Source of the DNA: Prado023 sp963714995
GTDB lineage: Bacteria; Actinomycetota; Actinomycetes; S36-B12; CAIYMF01
DNA length: 64,000 nt
Direction: 5' to 3'
Assembly (NCBI GenBank): GCA_963714995.1
Contig: CAVQQP010000017.1
Location: 124,001-188,000, forward strand
The number at the start of each line of letters is the position of its first letter. Position 1 is the stretch's first letter. Positions 9,357 to 18,956 of this stretch are shown one piece after another. The notes under the pieces were generated by a model, which did not search any database, was not told the origin of the DNA, and saw nothing but the letters and a program-made list of their open reading frames with translations. A program made the translations under genes and the position numbers.

Positions 9357-9839
9357 GTGACCACTCACGATGCCGCCCTCGTGCCCGCCTACCGCGAGCG
9401 GCTCTGGCCCGGGCCGGTCGTCTGGATCCTGGCGGTCGGGACCATCGCCGCCCTGGCCATCGCCTACGGGAGCTCCATGGGCGCCCTGACGGGCTGGCTC
9501 GTGGCGCTCGGCGCCGGTGTCATCACAGCGGCCCTGATCGCCCACAGCGCTGCACGCGTCCAGGTCACCAGGCAGCAGCTGCGCGCCGGTCGCGCGGCCA
9601 TCGAGTGGGAGTTCACCGGCCGGGTGCTGCCGCTCGATGCTGAGGCGGCCCGGACGGCCCGTGGCCCGCAGGGGGACCCGACGGCCTTCCTGCTGCTGCG
9701 CCCGGGGGTCGGGCCGGGGGCGGTGGTGGTCGAGGTGACGGACCCGGCCGACCCGCACCGCACGTGGTTGATCGCCTCACGACACCCCGAGCGACTGGCG
9801 CGCGCGATCGAGACCGCCCGTGGCAGGCTGTCGCCATGA
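9357..9839 (+). CDS. DUF3093 membrane protein
   Basis: 160 aa member of DUF3093, a small actinobacterial family next to dut (mycobacterial Rv2698). It begins YRERLWPGPVVWILAV, the characteristic opening, followed by two hydrophobic helices (residues about 20-62) and then a soluble domain with a conserved tail TWLIASRHPERLARAI. The function is unknown; two membrane helices with a cytoplasmic domain are likely. The downstream DUF4235 start overlaps its stop by ATGA. Confidence 0.85.
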   Translation: MTTHDAALVPAYRERLWPGPVVWILAVGTIAALAIAYGSSMGALTGWLVALGAGVITAALIAHSAARVQVTRQQLRAGRAAIEWEFTGRVLPLDAEAARTARGPQGDPTAFLLLRPGVGPGAVVVEVTDPADPHRTWLIASRHPERLARAIETARGRLSP

Positions 9840-10099
9840 CAACCGCGACCGCACCTGCCGTCAGCTCCGCGCGTGGCGCCCTGCAGACCGCCCGCCCGCT
9901 GATCACGCTGGGTGCCACCTGTGTGGTCCGCAAGGCAATGATGAAGGGCTACGAGGCCCGCACCGGCAAGCCTGCGCCGGTCATCTACAGCCGCGACGCC
10001 TCGGTGGTGTCGAAGGTGCTCTGGGCGGCAGCCATGGCCGCCACCATCGCGGCGATCGAGATCGTCCTCTGGCAGATCCTCGACTCCGACGACGACTGA
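9836..10099 (+). CDS. DUF4235-like small membrane protein
   Basis: 87 aa. It resembles DUF4235: a first helix followed by KAMMKGYEARTGKPAPV, then a second hydrophobic helix AMAATIAAIEIVLWQIL and an acidic end. Members are small proteins of unknown function in actinobacteria. The ATG overlaps the DUF3093 stop, which decides the start and implies translational coupling. Family assignment rests on the (W/Y)xxxTGK pattern and size, so it is moderately certain. Confidence 0.65.
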   Translation: MTTATAPAVSSARGALQTARPLITLGATCVVRKAMMKGYEARTGKPAPVIYSRDASVVSKVLWAAAMAATIAAIEIVLWQILDSDDD

Positions 10100-10158
10100 G
10101 CCCGGCGCGACCCCACGCCTGCATCCCTGCGTCCTGCGCGGGCGCGGGGATCAGCCGG

Positions 10159-10461
10159 TCAGGCCGCGCACTCCTTGCAGATCGGCATGCCGTCCTTCTC
10201 GCCGGCCAACTGGCTGCGGTGATGGACCAGGAAGCACCGACCACAGGTGAACTCGTCGGCCTGCCTCGGCAGGACGCGCACGCTCAGGCTCTCGTCGGAC
10301 AGGTCAGCCCCGGGAAGCTCGAGGTTCTCGGCGAGCTCCGTCTCGTCCACGTCGACGGTGGACGCCGCCTTGTCGATCCGGCGGGCCTTCAGCTCCTCGA
10401 TGCTGTCCTCGGCAAGACTGTCGTCCTCGGTCTTGCGCGGCGCGTCGTAGTCGGTGGCCAT
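10159..10461 (-). CDS. DUF4193 zinc-ribbon-like protein
   Basis: 100 aa member of DUF4193, a conserved actinobacterial family of unknown function (mycobacterial Rv2699c). It is acidic in the first two thirds (DESIEELK-type region, VDVDETELAENLELPGADLS). It ends with CGRC...CKEC, a pair of CxxC motifs spaced to bind one zinc ion. A GGGGGAG ribosome-binding site precedes the ATG, so this gene is not leaderless, unlike many neighbours. Its 5' region carries three 11-bp tandem repeats. Confidence 0.9.
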   Translation of the reverse strand: MATDYDAPRKTEDDSLAEDSIEELKARRIDKAASTVDVDETELAENLELPGADLSDESLSVRVLPRQADEFTCGRCFLVHHRSQLAGEKDGMPICKECAA

Positions 10462-10482
10462 GCTGGCACTCCCCCCATGATG

Positions 10483-10512
10483 GGATCGGTCTCGGATCGG
10501 TGTCGGATCGGT
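10483..10512. repeat. Three direct GGATCGGT repeats at exact 11-bp spacing
   Basis: GGATCGGT occurs at 10483, 10494 and 10505, so each copy is one helical turn apart. The array lies 22-51 bp upstream of the DUF4193 start, between the divergent DUF4193 and carbonic-anhydrase-like genes. Same-face spacing is typical of cooperative protein binding. The binding protein is unknown. Confidence 0.6.
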
Positions 10513-10623
10513 ACAACACTCCAGCGCCGGGTGTTTATGCCCACGCTGCGGAGCGCATTGTGCCCCATGATGGTGCCCGGAGCAGCATGACACGGCCCAT
10601 TGGGCCGCAGAGGAGGAGCGCAG

Positions 10624-11142
10624 ATGGCCCTGTACGCGATCGGCGAGCGCACACCGACGATCCATCCCACCGCGTTCGTCCATCCGGAGGCCGTGATCAT
10701 CGGGGACGTCACCGTCGGGGCCGAGGCCTCGATCTGGCCCACGGCGGTGCTGCGCGGTGACACCGGCCGGGTGGTGATCGGGGCCCAGACGTCGATCCAG
10801 GACGGCAGCGTCCTGCACTGCACCGACACGTTGGACACGATCGTCGGAGCCCGGTGTGTGATTGGTCACAGGGCCCACCTGGAGGGGTGCACGATCGAGG
10901 ACGGCAGCCTCGTGGGGTCGGGGTCGGTCGTCCTGCACGGGGCCGTCGTGCGCGCCGGGGGGATGGTCGCGGCCCAGGCGCTGGTGTCGCCGGGCACCGA
11001 GGTCCCCAGCGGAGCGGTCGCGATGGGCGTCCCGGCCCGGATCAGGGCCGATGCCGTCCCCGAGGGGATGATCGAGTCCTCGGTCGAGACCTACGTGCAG
11101 AACGCCCACTGGTACAACGCGCACCTGCGCCGGATCGGCTGA
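10624..11142 (+). CDS. Gamma-carbonic anhydrase-like hexapeptide-repeat protein
   Basis: 172 aa left-handed beta-helix protein of the gamma-carbonic anhydrase family. Hexapeptide repeats run through most of the chain (VIIGDVTVGAEASIWPTAVL, IGAQTSIQDGSVLH). The metal-site histidines are recognisable in SVLHC and VIGHRAHLEGC. Members bind zinc or iron and many have no proven carbonic anhydrase activity. A strong AGGAGGAG ribosome-binding site precedes the ATG. It is divergent from DUF4193. Confidence 0.9.
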   Translation: MALYAIGERTPTIHPTAFVHPEAVIIGDVTVGAEASIWPTAVLRGDTGRVVIGAQTSIQDGSVLHCTDTLDTIVGARCVIGHRAHLEGCTIEDGSLVGSGSVVLHGAVVRAGGMVAAQALVSPGTEVPSGAVAMGVPARIRADAVPEGMIESSVETYVQNAHWYNAHLRRIG

Positions 11143-11192
11143 GCGGCAGGCCATCGGCCATCGTGCACCGAACCCGCCCGGCAAGATCACGG

Positions 11193-11269
11193 TTTCATCC
11201 AACTCTGCGGCCGATCGGTGGCCTGAGAATCGGATGGAACCGCCCGGAGCGACCGAGAGTTGGAGGAAA
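11193..11269. repeat. 77-bp element with imperfect 14-bp terminal inverted repeats
   Basis: TTTCATCCAACTCT and AGAGTTGGAGGAAA pair at 13 of 14 positions around a 49-bp centre. It lies between the convergent carbonic-anhydrase-like and inositol-phosphatase-like genes. It could be a bidirectional terminator, but the loop is long for that, so a short repeat element is also possible. Confidence 0.45.
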
Positions 11270-11292
11270 TCGCGGGACGCGGGCGGGGCGGC

Positions 11293-12129
11293 TCAGTCCT
11301 GGTCGGCGCCGGCGCGGGCCAGGAGCGCGCTGAACTCCTGGGCCAGGTGGGCGGGGGCCAACCAGGTCAGCTCGCTGGACGGCGGGCCATCGCCGGGGCC
11401 GCCTGCGACCAGCCCGGACTCGGTGGCGACGAGCACGCCTGCGGCGAAGTCCCACGGGTTGAGGCCGCGCTCGTAGTAGCAGTCGACGCGACCCGCAGCG
11501 GCCCAGCACAGGTCGACCGCGGCGGCTCCCGCCCGGCGGATGTCGCGCACCGCCGGCAGCACGGTGGTCAGGGTGCGCGCCTGGGCGGCCCGCCGGTCCC
11601 GCGCATAGCCGAAGCCGGTGGCGACCAGCGCCCGGCTCAGGTCCTCGGGTGCCCCTGGGATCGGCCGCTCGACGCCTGCCCCGTGCACCCGGACTGCGCC
11701 CTGACCCCGGACGGCGACGAAGGTCTCCGCGAACCTCGGGACGTCGACCACGCCCACCTCGACGATGCCGTCGACCTCCGCGGCGATGCTCACCGCCCAG
11801 CCGGGCAGCCCGTAGAGGTAGTTCACGGTGCCGTCGAGCGGGTCCACGATCCAGCGCACCCCGGAGGTGCCCGCCCGATCGGCACCCTCCTCGCCGAGCA
11901 GCCCGTCGTCCGGGCGTGCGGCCAGGATCATCCCCACGATCAGGGCCTCGGCCTCGGTGTCCATCTGGGTGACCACGTCGGTGAGCGTGGACTTCGTCGA
12001 GACCGTCAGCGCCTGCTCCCACCCGACGAGCAGGTCGCCGGCAGCCCGGGCCGCGCGCCAGGCGAGATCGAGGAGCTCGTGCTCGAGGCCCAGATCTCCC
12101 GGGGTGGTCCCGGCCCGGTCGTCGGTCAT
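11293..12129 (-). CDS. suhB: Inositol monophosphatase family protein
   Basis: 278 aa magnesium-dependent phosphatase of the IMPase/FBPase-like superfamily. Motif A reads WIVDPLDGTVNYLYGLP, GEEG supplies a metal ligand, and motif B is NPWDFAAGVLVATESG. Homologues at this locus (mycobacterial suhB) hydrolyse inositol-1-phosphate, a precursor step for phosphatidylinositol, though histidinol-phosphate or other substrates are possible in the family. The ATG overlaps the stop of cpfC (ATGA), so the two genes are coupled. Confidence 0.9.
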   Translation of the reverse strand: MTDDRAGTTPGDLGLEHELLDLAWRAARAAGDLLVGWEQALTVSTKSTLTDVVTQMDTEAEALIVGMILAARPDDGLLGEEGADRAGTSGVRWIVDPLDGTVNYLYGLPGWAVSIAAEVDGIVEVGVVDVPRFAETFVAVRGQGAVRVHGAGVERPIPGAPEDLSRALVATGFGYARDRRAAQARTLTTVLPAVRDIRRAGAAAVDLCWAAAGRVDCYYERGLNPWDFAAGVLVATESGLVAGGPGDGPPSSELTWLAPAHLAQEFSALLARAGADQD

Positions 12130-13193
12130 GAGTCGGACCCGCACAGCGCCGGGCGCGGTCCGCGCGGGTTCGGGCAGCACCCCGCGGCGCAGGGGACGAT
12201 CCGCGGCCCCAGTGCCCCGGTCGTCGGCCTGGGCAGGCCGACCACGCCGTCCGCGGCGGCCCGGGACTCCGCCAGGAGGTCGGCGACCATGGCGATGAAC
12301 CGCGGATCGGTGCCGGCCGTGGCGGCGCGGGCGACCGGGAGGCCGACCTCCCGCGCCTGCTCCGTGGCGATCGTGTCGAGGTCCCAGATGACCTCCATGT
12401 GGTCGCTGACGAAGCCGATCGGGACCATGACAGCACCCGGGACCCCTGCCTCGGCGAGGGCGTGGAGGTGGTCGCCGATGTCCGGCTCGAGCCACGGGAT
12501 GTGCGGCGCCCCCGAGCGCGACTGGTAGACGAGGTCCCACTCGTCGCCATGGCCCAGGGCCGCGGCGATCGTCGCTGCGACGTCGCGGTGCTGGGCGACG
12601 TAGTCGCACCGATCGGCATCCGCGGTCGGGATCGAGTGCGTGGTGAACACCAGCCGGCTGCCTGCGGGCAGGCCGGCGAGGCTGGTGCGGGTCGCGTCGA
12701 CCATCGACTCGATGAATCCGGGGTGGTTGAAGTACGTGCGCAGCTTGTGGACCTGCGGCTCCCAGGTGGGGTCCTCGGACCGCACCTCGGCCAGGGCGTC
12801 GTGCAGGTTCTCGCGGTACTGCCGGCAGCCCGAGTACGAGGAGTAGGCCGACGTGAGGAACGCGAAGATGCGGGTGGCGCCGAGCGCGCGGGCCTGGCGC
12901 AGCGCCTCGGTCAGGTACGGATCCCAGTTGCGGTTGCCCCACAGGACGGGCACCTGCTCGCCGCGACCGGACAGCTCCGCGGCGATCTGGTCCACCAGGG
13001 TCCGGTTGATCGCATTGATCGGTGAGACGCCGCCGAAGTGGGCGTAGTGGGCCCCGACCTCCACGAGCCGCTCCCGGGGGATCCCTCGGCCCCGGGTGAC
13101 GTTCTCGAGGAAGGGAACGACGTCGTCGGGGCCCTCGGGGCCGCCGAACGACACGACGAGCAGCACGTCCACGTCCTTGATCCTCCCCGACAT
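12126..13193 (-). CDS. cpfC: Coproporphyrin III ferrochelatase
   Basis: 355 aa class II chelatase that inserts ferrous iron into coproporphyrin III in the actinobacterial coproporphyrin-dependent haem pathway. Visible are LLVVSFGGPEGPDDV, the catalytic histidine in LVFTTHSIPT, and the conserved Glu region. One cysteine at SGCRQYREN plus a C-terminal cluster CAAGCC...C match the four ligands of the [2Fe-2S] cluster described in actinobacterial ferrochelatases. The start MSGRIKDVDVLL is the first methionine giving the usual N-terminus. No clear ribosome-binding site is seen. It is divergent from sepH, 77 bp apart. The traditional name is hemH. Confidence 0.93.
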   Translation of the reverse strand: MSGRIKDVDVLLVVSFGGPEGPDDVVPFLENVTRGRGIPRERLVEVGAHYAHFGGVSPINAINRTLVDQIAAELSGRGEQVPVLWGNRNWDPYLTEALRQARALGATRIFAFLTSAYSSYSGCRQYRENLHDALAEVRSEDPTWEPQVHKLRTYFNHPGFIESMVDATRTSLAGLPAGSRLVFTTHSIPTADADRCDYVAQHRDVAATIAAALGHGDEWDLVYQSRSGAPHIPWLEPDIGDHLHALAEAGVPGAVMVPIGFVSDHMEVIWDLDTIATEQAREVGLPVARAATAGTDPRFIAMVADLLAESRAAADGVVGLPRPTTGALGPRIVPCAAGCCPNPRGPRPALCGSDS

Positions 13194-13270
13194 GGGCCGT
13201 GCCAGCCACTGCGGGCCCCCATGTGGGGCACAATGTGGCCGATTGCCCTGTGGCAGATGCGAGGAGTGCG

Positions 13271-14361
13271 ATGCGCGAGTTGAGGTTCGATGGCCTGTCC
13301 CCTGACGGCACACGCCTGATCCTGGCGGGCAACGACGGCCAGAAGTGGTCCGTCGTGATCGATGAGCGCATCGAGGCCGCCGTCCGGCGCGATCGTGCCC
13401 GGATCGGCCAGGTCGAGATCGAGCAGGCCGGGATGCTGCGTCCCCGGGAGATCCAGGCCCGGATCCGCTCCGGCCAGACCGCCGAGGACGTCGCCGCCGC
13501 CAGCGGCCTGCCCATCGAGCACATCCGCCGCTTCGAGGGTCCCGTCCTCACGGAGCGGGCGTGGGTGGCTCAGCAGGCGCAGGCCACGGAGGTGCGGCGT
13601 CCCGGGGGCGACATCGAGCTCGGCGACCTCGTCTCCGAGCGGCTGCATGCCGAGGGCGTGGACCCGGCCGACATCTCCTGGGACGCGTGGCGCCGCGACG
13701 ACGGCACGTGGGTGGTCATCGCCACCTTCCCCATCCCGCCGAACACCCACGTCGCCACCTGGACCTACGACAGCGGCAGCCGCACGATGACCGTCGTCGA
13801 CGACAATGCCGGCACCCTGTCAGCGATCGATCCGCAGGCCCCCCTGCACCTGGCGGCAGCGCGACCGATGCTGTCCACCGTCGCCCCGCTCGAGGACGAG
13901 GATGAGGACGAGCCCGGCGACGAGCCGGCGGTCATCACGTCACGGTCCCCCTGGGGGCAGGTGCGTGCGGAGCAGCCCGACGAGCAGGAGGCCGACGAGG
14001 ACGTCCCCGACGAGGACGAGGCCCTGGCGCTGGAGGACCGGGAACCCGACGAGCCGGCCGACGACGACCTCGAGGCGGCCACCCATGACGAGGACGAGGA
14101 GGCCTCGCTCGACGAGGTCCCGGACTCGCAGGACGTCGATCCGATCGACGTGCCCGCGGACAGCGAGGCGGACGCGTCCGACGCGCGCGGACGGCGACGC
14201 CGGACGACGACGCGGCAGACCTCGGCGAGTCCGGCCCGACGGCCGACGCCGAGGACGTCCCGCTGTTCCCGACACCGCCCGCCACGACCCATCGCACACC
14301 GGGCAAGCCCAGCGTGCCGAGCTTCGACGACATCCTGTTCGGTCCCGGCCCGGGCAAGTAG
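13271..14361 (+). CDS. sepH: Septation protein SepH (DUF3071; two clustered frame changes)
   Basis: Actinobacterial cell-division protein that binds FtsZ and promotes its assembly, 362 aa after repair. The N-terminal DUF3071 domain (about 1-190) starts MRELRFDGLSPDGTRLIL and contains the helix-turn-helix region LRPREIQARIRSGQTAEDVA. A long acidic, disordered linker follows. The conserved C-terminal tail SVPSFDDILFG, a SepH hallmark, is present only in another frame. Two single-base insertions (within 14182-14188 and 14200-14203) keep the linker acidic throughout and fit the 3n+2 length. One deletion would also fit arithmetically. A GAGGAG site precedes the ATG. Confidence 0.92.
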
Positions 14362-14379
14362 GCAGGCACCGGGACCCGG

Positions 14380-15525
14380 TCAGCGGGGGTCGGCACCCAC
14401 GGATCCCCCGGCGACCCGCAGCGGGATCAGGACCTCCGCGTCGGTGAGTCCTCCGTGCTGCCCGCGCAGCCCGGACACGATCCGGTCGATCCGGTCCGAG
14501 GTGAGCGCCCAGTTCTCGCGGGCGATCGCCACCACGTCCCCGATCCGGTCGGCGTACCAGTCGTCCACGGGCCCGAGCAGCACCGCCACCTCTTGCCGGG
14601 TCCGGACCTCGGCGCGATCCCCGAGCTCGTCGGCCCATGCCCGCCGCACGGACTCGCTGCGACCGGCAGCCGTGTAGACGTGTCGGACCCGCGGCTCCCC
14701 CAGGATGGTCACGACGTCCTGGCGAAGTGCGGGACGGGTCTCCAGGTCGATGCGCCGGTCGTCCGGGGTGTCCAGCATCCCGTGGTCGGCCGTGACCAGC
14801 AGGCCGACGTCGTCGGCCGCGAGGTCGAGCAGTCCGGCGACCAGCGAGTCCACCCGGGCCAGGGCCGCGCGGTACGCCGGGGAGCTGACGCCGTGGATGT
14901 GCCCCGCCTTGTCGAGGTCCGGCCAGTAGACATAGGTGAGGCTGGCGCGGTCCTCGGCGCGGGCGCGCCTGATGGCTGCAGCGGCCACCGCCAGCCGGGC
15001 CGGCAGGGTATCCGCCCCCGGGTACTCACCCCCGCGCAGGGCGGCTCGGGTCAGGCCGCTGCTGCGGTGGGCCGCAGGTGCAGCGCTGGTCACGAGCACC
15101 CCGGCGCTGGCCGCCCGCTCCAGGACGGTCGACTCGGGCTGGGTGGCGATGGGGTTGGGGTCGGCACCCCAGGACAGCGGGGCCAGCACCGACCCGTCGT
15201 CGAGGCGGAACGTCGTCCCGACGATCCCGTGCATGCCCGGGGGAAGCCCGGTGCCCAGGCTGGTCAGCGAGACGCAGGTGGTCGACGGGAACGGGGCCGC
15301 GAGGGGCCCGATCTCGGACATGGCCGCGAGCTGGGGTGCCACCGAGGCGTGCTCGCCGAGCTGCAACGATCCGAGCCCATCGACCAGCAGCACGATGACG
15401 TGCCGGGGTGCGCCCAGGGCAGCCCCGAGCGGGCCCACGAGGCCGTTCCCCCCGGCCGGGAACCCCGGCACCCCGAGCAGGTGGGCGACTGCGGGCAGGA
15501 GCTCAGCCAGCGGCCTCGGGGTCAC
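14380..15525 (-). CDS. Alkaline-phosphatase superfamily nucleotide pyrophosphatase/phosphodiesterase
   Basis: 381 aa enzyme of the type I phosphodiesterase/nucleotide pyrophosphatase family. The metal and nucleophile region reads VLLVDGLGSLQL and FPSTTCVSLTSLGTG, with Thr the probable nucleophile. The second metal site is VYWPDLDKAGHIHG and LLVTADHGM. No signal peptide is obvious, so it is probably cytoplasmic. The substrate is unknown. Homologues sit beside sepH and the DUF5998 gene in other actinobacteria. The GTG start overlaps the DUF5998 stop (GTGA). Confidence 0.88.
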   Translation of the reverse strand: MTPRPLAELLPAVAHLLGVPGFPAGGNGLVGPLGAALGAPRHVIVLLVDGLGSLQLGEHASVAPQLAAMSEIGPLAAPFPSTTCVSLTSLGTGLPPGMHGIVGTTFRLDDGSVLAPLSWGADPNPIATQPESTVLERAASAGVLVTSAAPAAHRSSGLTRAALRGGEYPGADTLPARLAVAAAAIRRARAEDRASLTYVYWPDLDKAGHIHGVSSPAYRAALARVDSLVAGLLDLAADDVGLLVTADHGMLDTPDDRRIDLETRPALRQDVVTILGEPRVRHVYTAAGRSESVRRAWADELGDRAEVRTRQEVAVLLGPVDDWYADRIGDVVAIARENWALTSDRIDRIVSGLRGQHGGLTDAEVLIPLRVAGGSVGADPR

Positions 15526-16127
15526 AGAGCGCGGCGGGTGATCGCCGCAGACAGCGCGGCCGCGAACTCCAGGGTCCGGACCACCGCCTCGGGACCGTCG
15601 CCGGCCTCGGAGATGCGGACCGAGAAGTCATCGTTGGACGCGGCCCCCGTGAAGCCATGATCGGCGGTGCAGTCCGGGTCGCCGCACCCCGCGGGCTCGA
15701 GGTCGAGACGCGACACCGCACCCCACCCGATGGTCAGCATGACCTCGCGGACCGCACCGCCCGGCTTGTGCAGCGCCGGGTTGCCCACGATCCGGTTGAC
15801 GACCACCGACTTGACGTCCGCAAGCCGCACGGCCTCGGAGTTCGCCGAGGCGTAGGGCACCGGGCAGCTCTCGTCCGGCGGGAAGTCGTCGATGTGCAGC
15901 ACAAGCAGGCGGGTCGCGGTGAGCAGCAGCAGCGAGATGTGCCGGCGCAGCTCGTCGCGGTCGAAGGTGGCCTCGTGCTGGATGACGTAGCTGAGTGGCT
16001 CCTCCTCGGCCAGCGCGGTGGCCATCGTGTCGGCCACCAGCTCCGGGTAGTAGCCGGAGGCGGCGATCTCGGAGCGCAGCTGGGACTGGGGGTTCACGGA
16101 GGGAATCCTGCCACGTCCCTCATCCAT
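15522..16127 (-). CDS. DUF5998 protein
   Basis: 201 aa member of DUF5998, a conserved actinobacterial family without known function. The typical beginning is LRSEIAASGYYPELVADTM. A central region has ISLLLLTATRLLVLHIDD, and a CGDPDCTADHG motif follows that could hold a metal. The ATG at 16127 overlaps the preceding gene. A GTG at 16097 would start closer to the family consensus and is a reasonable alternative. It is coupled to the downstream phosphodiesterase by a 4-bp overlap. Confidence 0.85.
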   Translation of the reverse strand: MDEGRGRIPSVNPQSQLRSEIAASGYYPELVADTMATALAEEEPLSYVIQHEATFDRDELRRHISLLLLTATRLLVLHIDDFPPDESCPVPYASANSEAVRLADVKSVVVNRIVGNPALHKPGGAVREVMLTIGWGAVSRLDLEPAGCGDPDCTADHGFTGAASNDDFSVRISEAGDGPEAVVRTLEFAAALSAAITRRAL

Positions 16128-18865
16128 CGAGCAGCCGGCGGACCCCCACGTCCAACCGCTCCCACTGCATCCTGATCCGGCCCGTGGCTCCCAGGACGGC
16201 CGATCCGGAGCCCGACACGATGATCGGGTTGAGGTCCAGGGACGCCAGCGCCGGCACCTCGTCGACCAGCAGCCCCAGCCGCGCGATGATCTGGCACAGC
16301 GACTCCACGTCGACCGGGTCGGCCCCCCGGTACCCGCGCAGCAGCGGCGCCGCCTTCGGCGCGGCCACGAGGCGCCGCGCCTCCGCCATGCTCAGCGGTG
16401 GGATGCGGTAGGCATGGTCGCCGAGGAGCTCGGAGGCCACGCCCCCGACTCCGAACCGCACCACGGGGCCGAACAGCGGGTCGTCGACCGCACCGGCGAG
16501 GGTCGCCACCCCGGGCGGGGCCATCGACTGCACGACGAGCCGATGGCCCGCCATCTCGTCGAGCTGGGCGATCATCGACAGGTAGGCCCCGCGCACCGCC
16601 CGCTCGGACTCCAGGTTCAGGCGCACGCTGCCGAGGTCGACCCGGTGGGCCAGCCAGGGCGCCGTCGTCTTGAGCACCACGGGGTACCCGAGCTCCTCGG
16701 CCGCGGCCACCGCCTCGTCCTCGGAGTGCACCGGGCGCGACGGCCACACCCGGATCCCGTAGCAGGCCAGCAGCTCGGCGACCTGCTCGGCAGAGAGGTC
16801 GATCCCGGGGGCCGTCGGGTCCATCGCGTCGGGGTCCTCGGAGTCCTCGACGAGCACCGCCGTGGAGTCCTTGCGGGCCACGGACAGCCAGTCGGCCACC
16901 AGGACCGCCGCGCGCTCCGGGTCCGCATCCGGGAACGCAGGCACATCGACCTGCTCGGCGTCCCGCCACCGGGCGTAGCCGCGGACCAGGGCCAGGGCGT
17001 GGACGGCGTCCTCGACGTTGGAGAAGGTGGGCACCGAGCCGTGCTCCGGGCGACCGTCGGGTCCACTCACGGGAAGCAGGCCCATCCCTGCAGGGATGAG
17101 CCCGGTGCCGTCCGCCGCGGGCATGACCGCGACGATGGGCTTGGTCGAGTCGATGCTCGCGTCGGTGATCGCGGCGTGCACCTCGGCCTGGTCGGCGCCC
17201 ACGCTGGGGATGTGGACGAAGACCACGGCGTCGCACGCGGGGTGCTCCGTGGCTCCGCGCAGCGGCCGCCGCGATCTCCGCCGCCGGCGCGGACTGCGGC
17301 AGGCTCGGATGCCCGTAGGCCACGGTCATGCGCACCGACTCGATCGCGTCCGCGGCCAGGATCTCCAGGGCCGCCGACGTGCCGACCACCGCGACGCTGT
17401 CCCCGCGGGGCAGCGGCTGGTAGGCCAGGACTGCCGCGACGTCGAAGAGCTCACCCAGCGACGAGGTCTGGATCACCCCGCTCTGCTCGAACACCGCATC
17501 CACGGCCCCCGCGGGCAACGTGGTGCGGCGCACGTGATGGCCCAGGGGCAGCGTCTGCGTGTACCGGCCGCTGCGCACCGCGACCACCGGCTTCGTACGG
17601 CTGAGCCGCCGGGTGATGCGGGTGAACTTGCGCGGATTGCCGATGCTCTCCAGGTACAGCAGGATCAGGCTGGTCGCGGCATCGGCCTCCCAGTACTGCA
17701 GCAGGTCGTTGGCCGACACATCGGCACGGTTCCCGGCCGAGACGAAGCTGCTCAGCCCCAGTCCACGGCGTGCGACGGTCTCCAGGACGGTCACGCCCAG
17801 CGCCCCGGACTGGCAGAACAGCCCGACCCGGCCGCGGCCCGGGACCAGTGGGGACAGGCTGGCGTTGAGGCTCACCCGCGGGTCGGTGTTGATGATCCCC
17901 AGGCAGTTCGGCCCCACCACGCGCATCCCGGACTCGCGCGCGCTGCGCACCAGCTGCCGCTGGCGGGCACGCCCCTCGTCGGTCGCGGTGTCGGCGAACC
18001 CGGAGGAGACCACCACGAGCCCGCTGACCCCGGCAGCGGCGCACTCGGCCACCACGGGCAGGACCGCGTCCGCCGGGACGGCCACGGCGGCGAGGTCCAC
18101 GGGCTGGGGGATGTCGGTGATGTGCGGGTACGCGGGCACGCCCAGGATCGAGTCCGCCTCGGGGTGGATCGCGTACAGCGGCCCGTGCGAGCCGTAGTCA
18201 CGAAGGTGGCGCAGCAGCTCGTGGCCCACCCGACCGGGGGTCCGGGATGCGCCGATGACCGCCACCCCGACCGGGTTGAGCAGGCGCTCGACCGAACGGG
18301 CCTCGCTGCGGTGCTCGCGGGCGGCGCGCACGGTGAGGACCTTCTCGGTGGGCTCGAGGTCGAAGGTCAGGTGGAACACCCCGTCCTCCATCCGCTGGCT
18401 GACCACGTAGCCCGCCTCACGGAAGGTCCCCAGCATCCTGCGGTTGTTGGGCAGGACCTCGGCCACGAACCGGCGCACGCCCGTCTCCCAGGCCGCCGCA
18501 GCGAGGTGCTCGAGCAGCACGGCGCCCAGCCCCCGGCTCTGGTGGTCGTCACGCACCACGAACGCCACCTCGGCGTCGCGGGAGTCCAGCCGGTCGAAGC
18601 GCGCGACCGCGATCAGCTCCCCGGCCTCGGTGGCCACGAGGGCGACCCGGTCGGAGTAGTCGACGTTCACGAACCGCGCGACATCCCGGTCCGACAGCTC
18701 CGGGTAGGGGGCGAAGAACCGGAAGTAGATGGTCTCGGCCGACAGCTTGGAGTGGAACTCGACAAGGCGGGGGGCGTCGTCGGGACGGATCGGGCGCACG
18801 TGGCACGGACGGCCGTCCCGGAGCACCACATCGGCCTCCCAATGGGCCGGGTACTCGGATGCCAC
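16120..18865 (-). CDS. GNAT acetyltransferase fused to NDP-forming acyl-CoA synthetase (one frameshift)
   Basis: About 914 aa after repair. Residues 1-170 are a GNAT domain (HVRPIRPDDAPRLVEFH, then RGLGAVLLEHLA for acetyl-CoA). A CoA-binding Rossmann domain follows (VGVAVIGASRTPGRVGHELL), then a succinyl-CoA-ligase-like domain and an ATP-grasp domain at the C-terminus (ELGYPVVLKTTAPWLAHR). Such proteins are protein lysine acetyltransferases (Pat-like) or ADP-forming acyl-CoA synthetases. The active-site His of the synthetase half would be needed to decide. One extra base at about 17250-17262 separates the halves; repair gives ATEHPACDAVVFVHIP. The GTG follows a TAGGGT -10 element by 6 bases. 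Confidence 0.88.
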
Positions 18866-18871
18866 GGGACC

Positions 18872-18877
18872 ACCCTA
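18872..18877 (-). promoter_or_regulatory. -10 element, leaderless acetyltransferase/synthetase transcript
   Basis: TAGGGT on the minus strand, 6 bases before the GTG at 18865. Confidence 0.5.
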
Positions 18878-18956
18878 GGGGCGCCCGGCACGTCGGTCGA
18901 CCCGGTCGGGCCCGGCGTCGGCGACAATGTGGGCCTGCCGCGCACCAAGGAGCACC

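Noticed and set aside
13200..13270. CCCCATGTGGGG as an operator between cpfC and sepH
   Set aside because: It is not a true palindrome and matches the local GC-rich composition; no second copy.
14160..14361. sepH as a truncated pseudogene
   Set aside because: The conserved C-terminal SVPSFDDILFG is intact in another frame and the acidic linker is preserved after repair.
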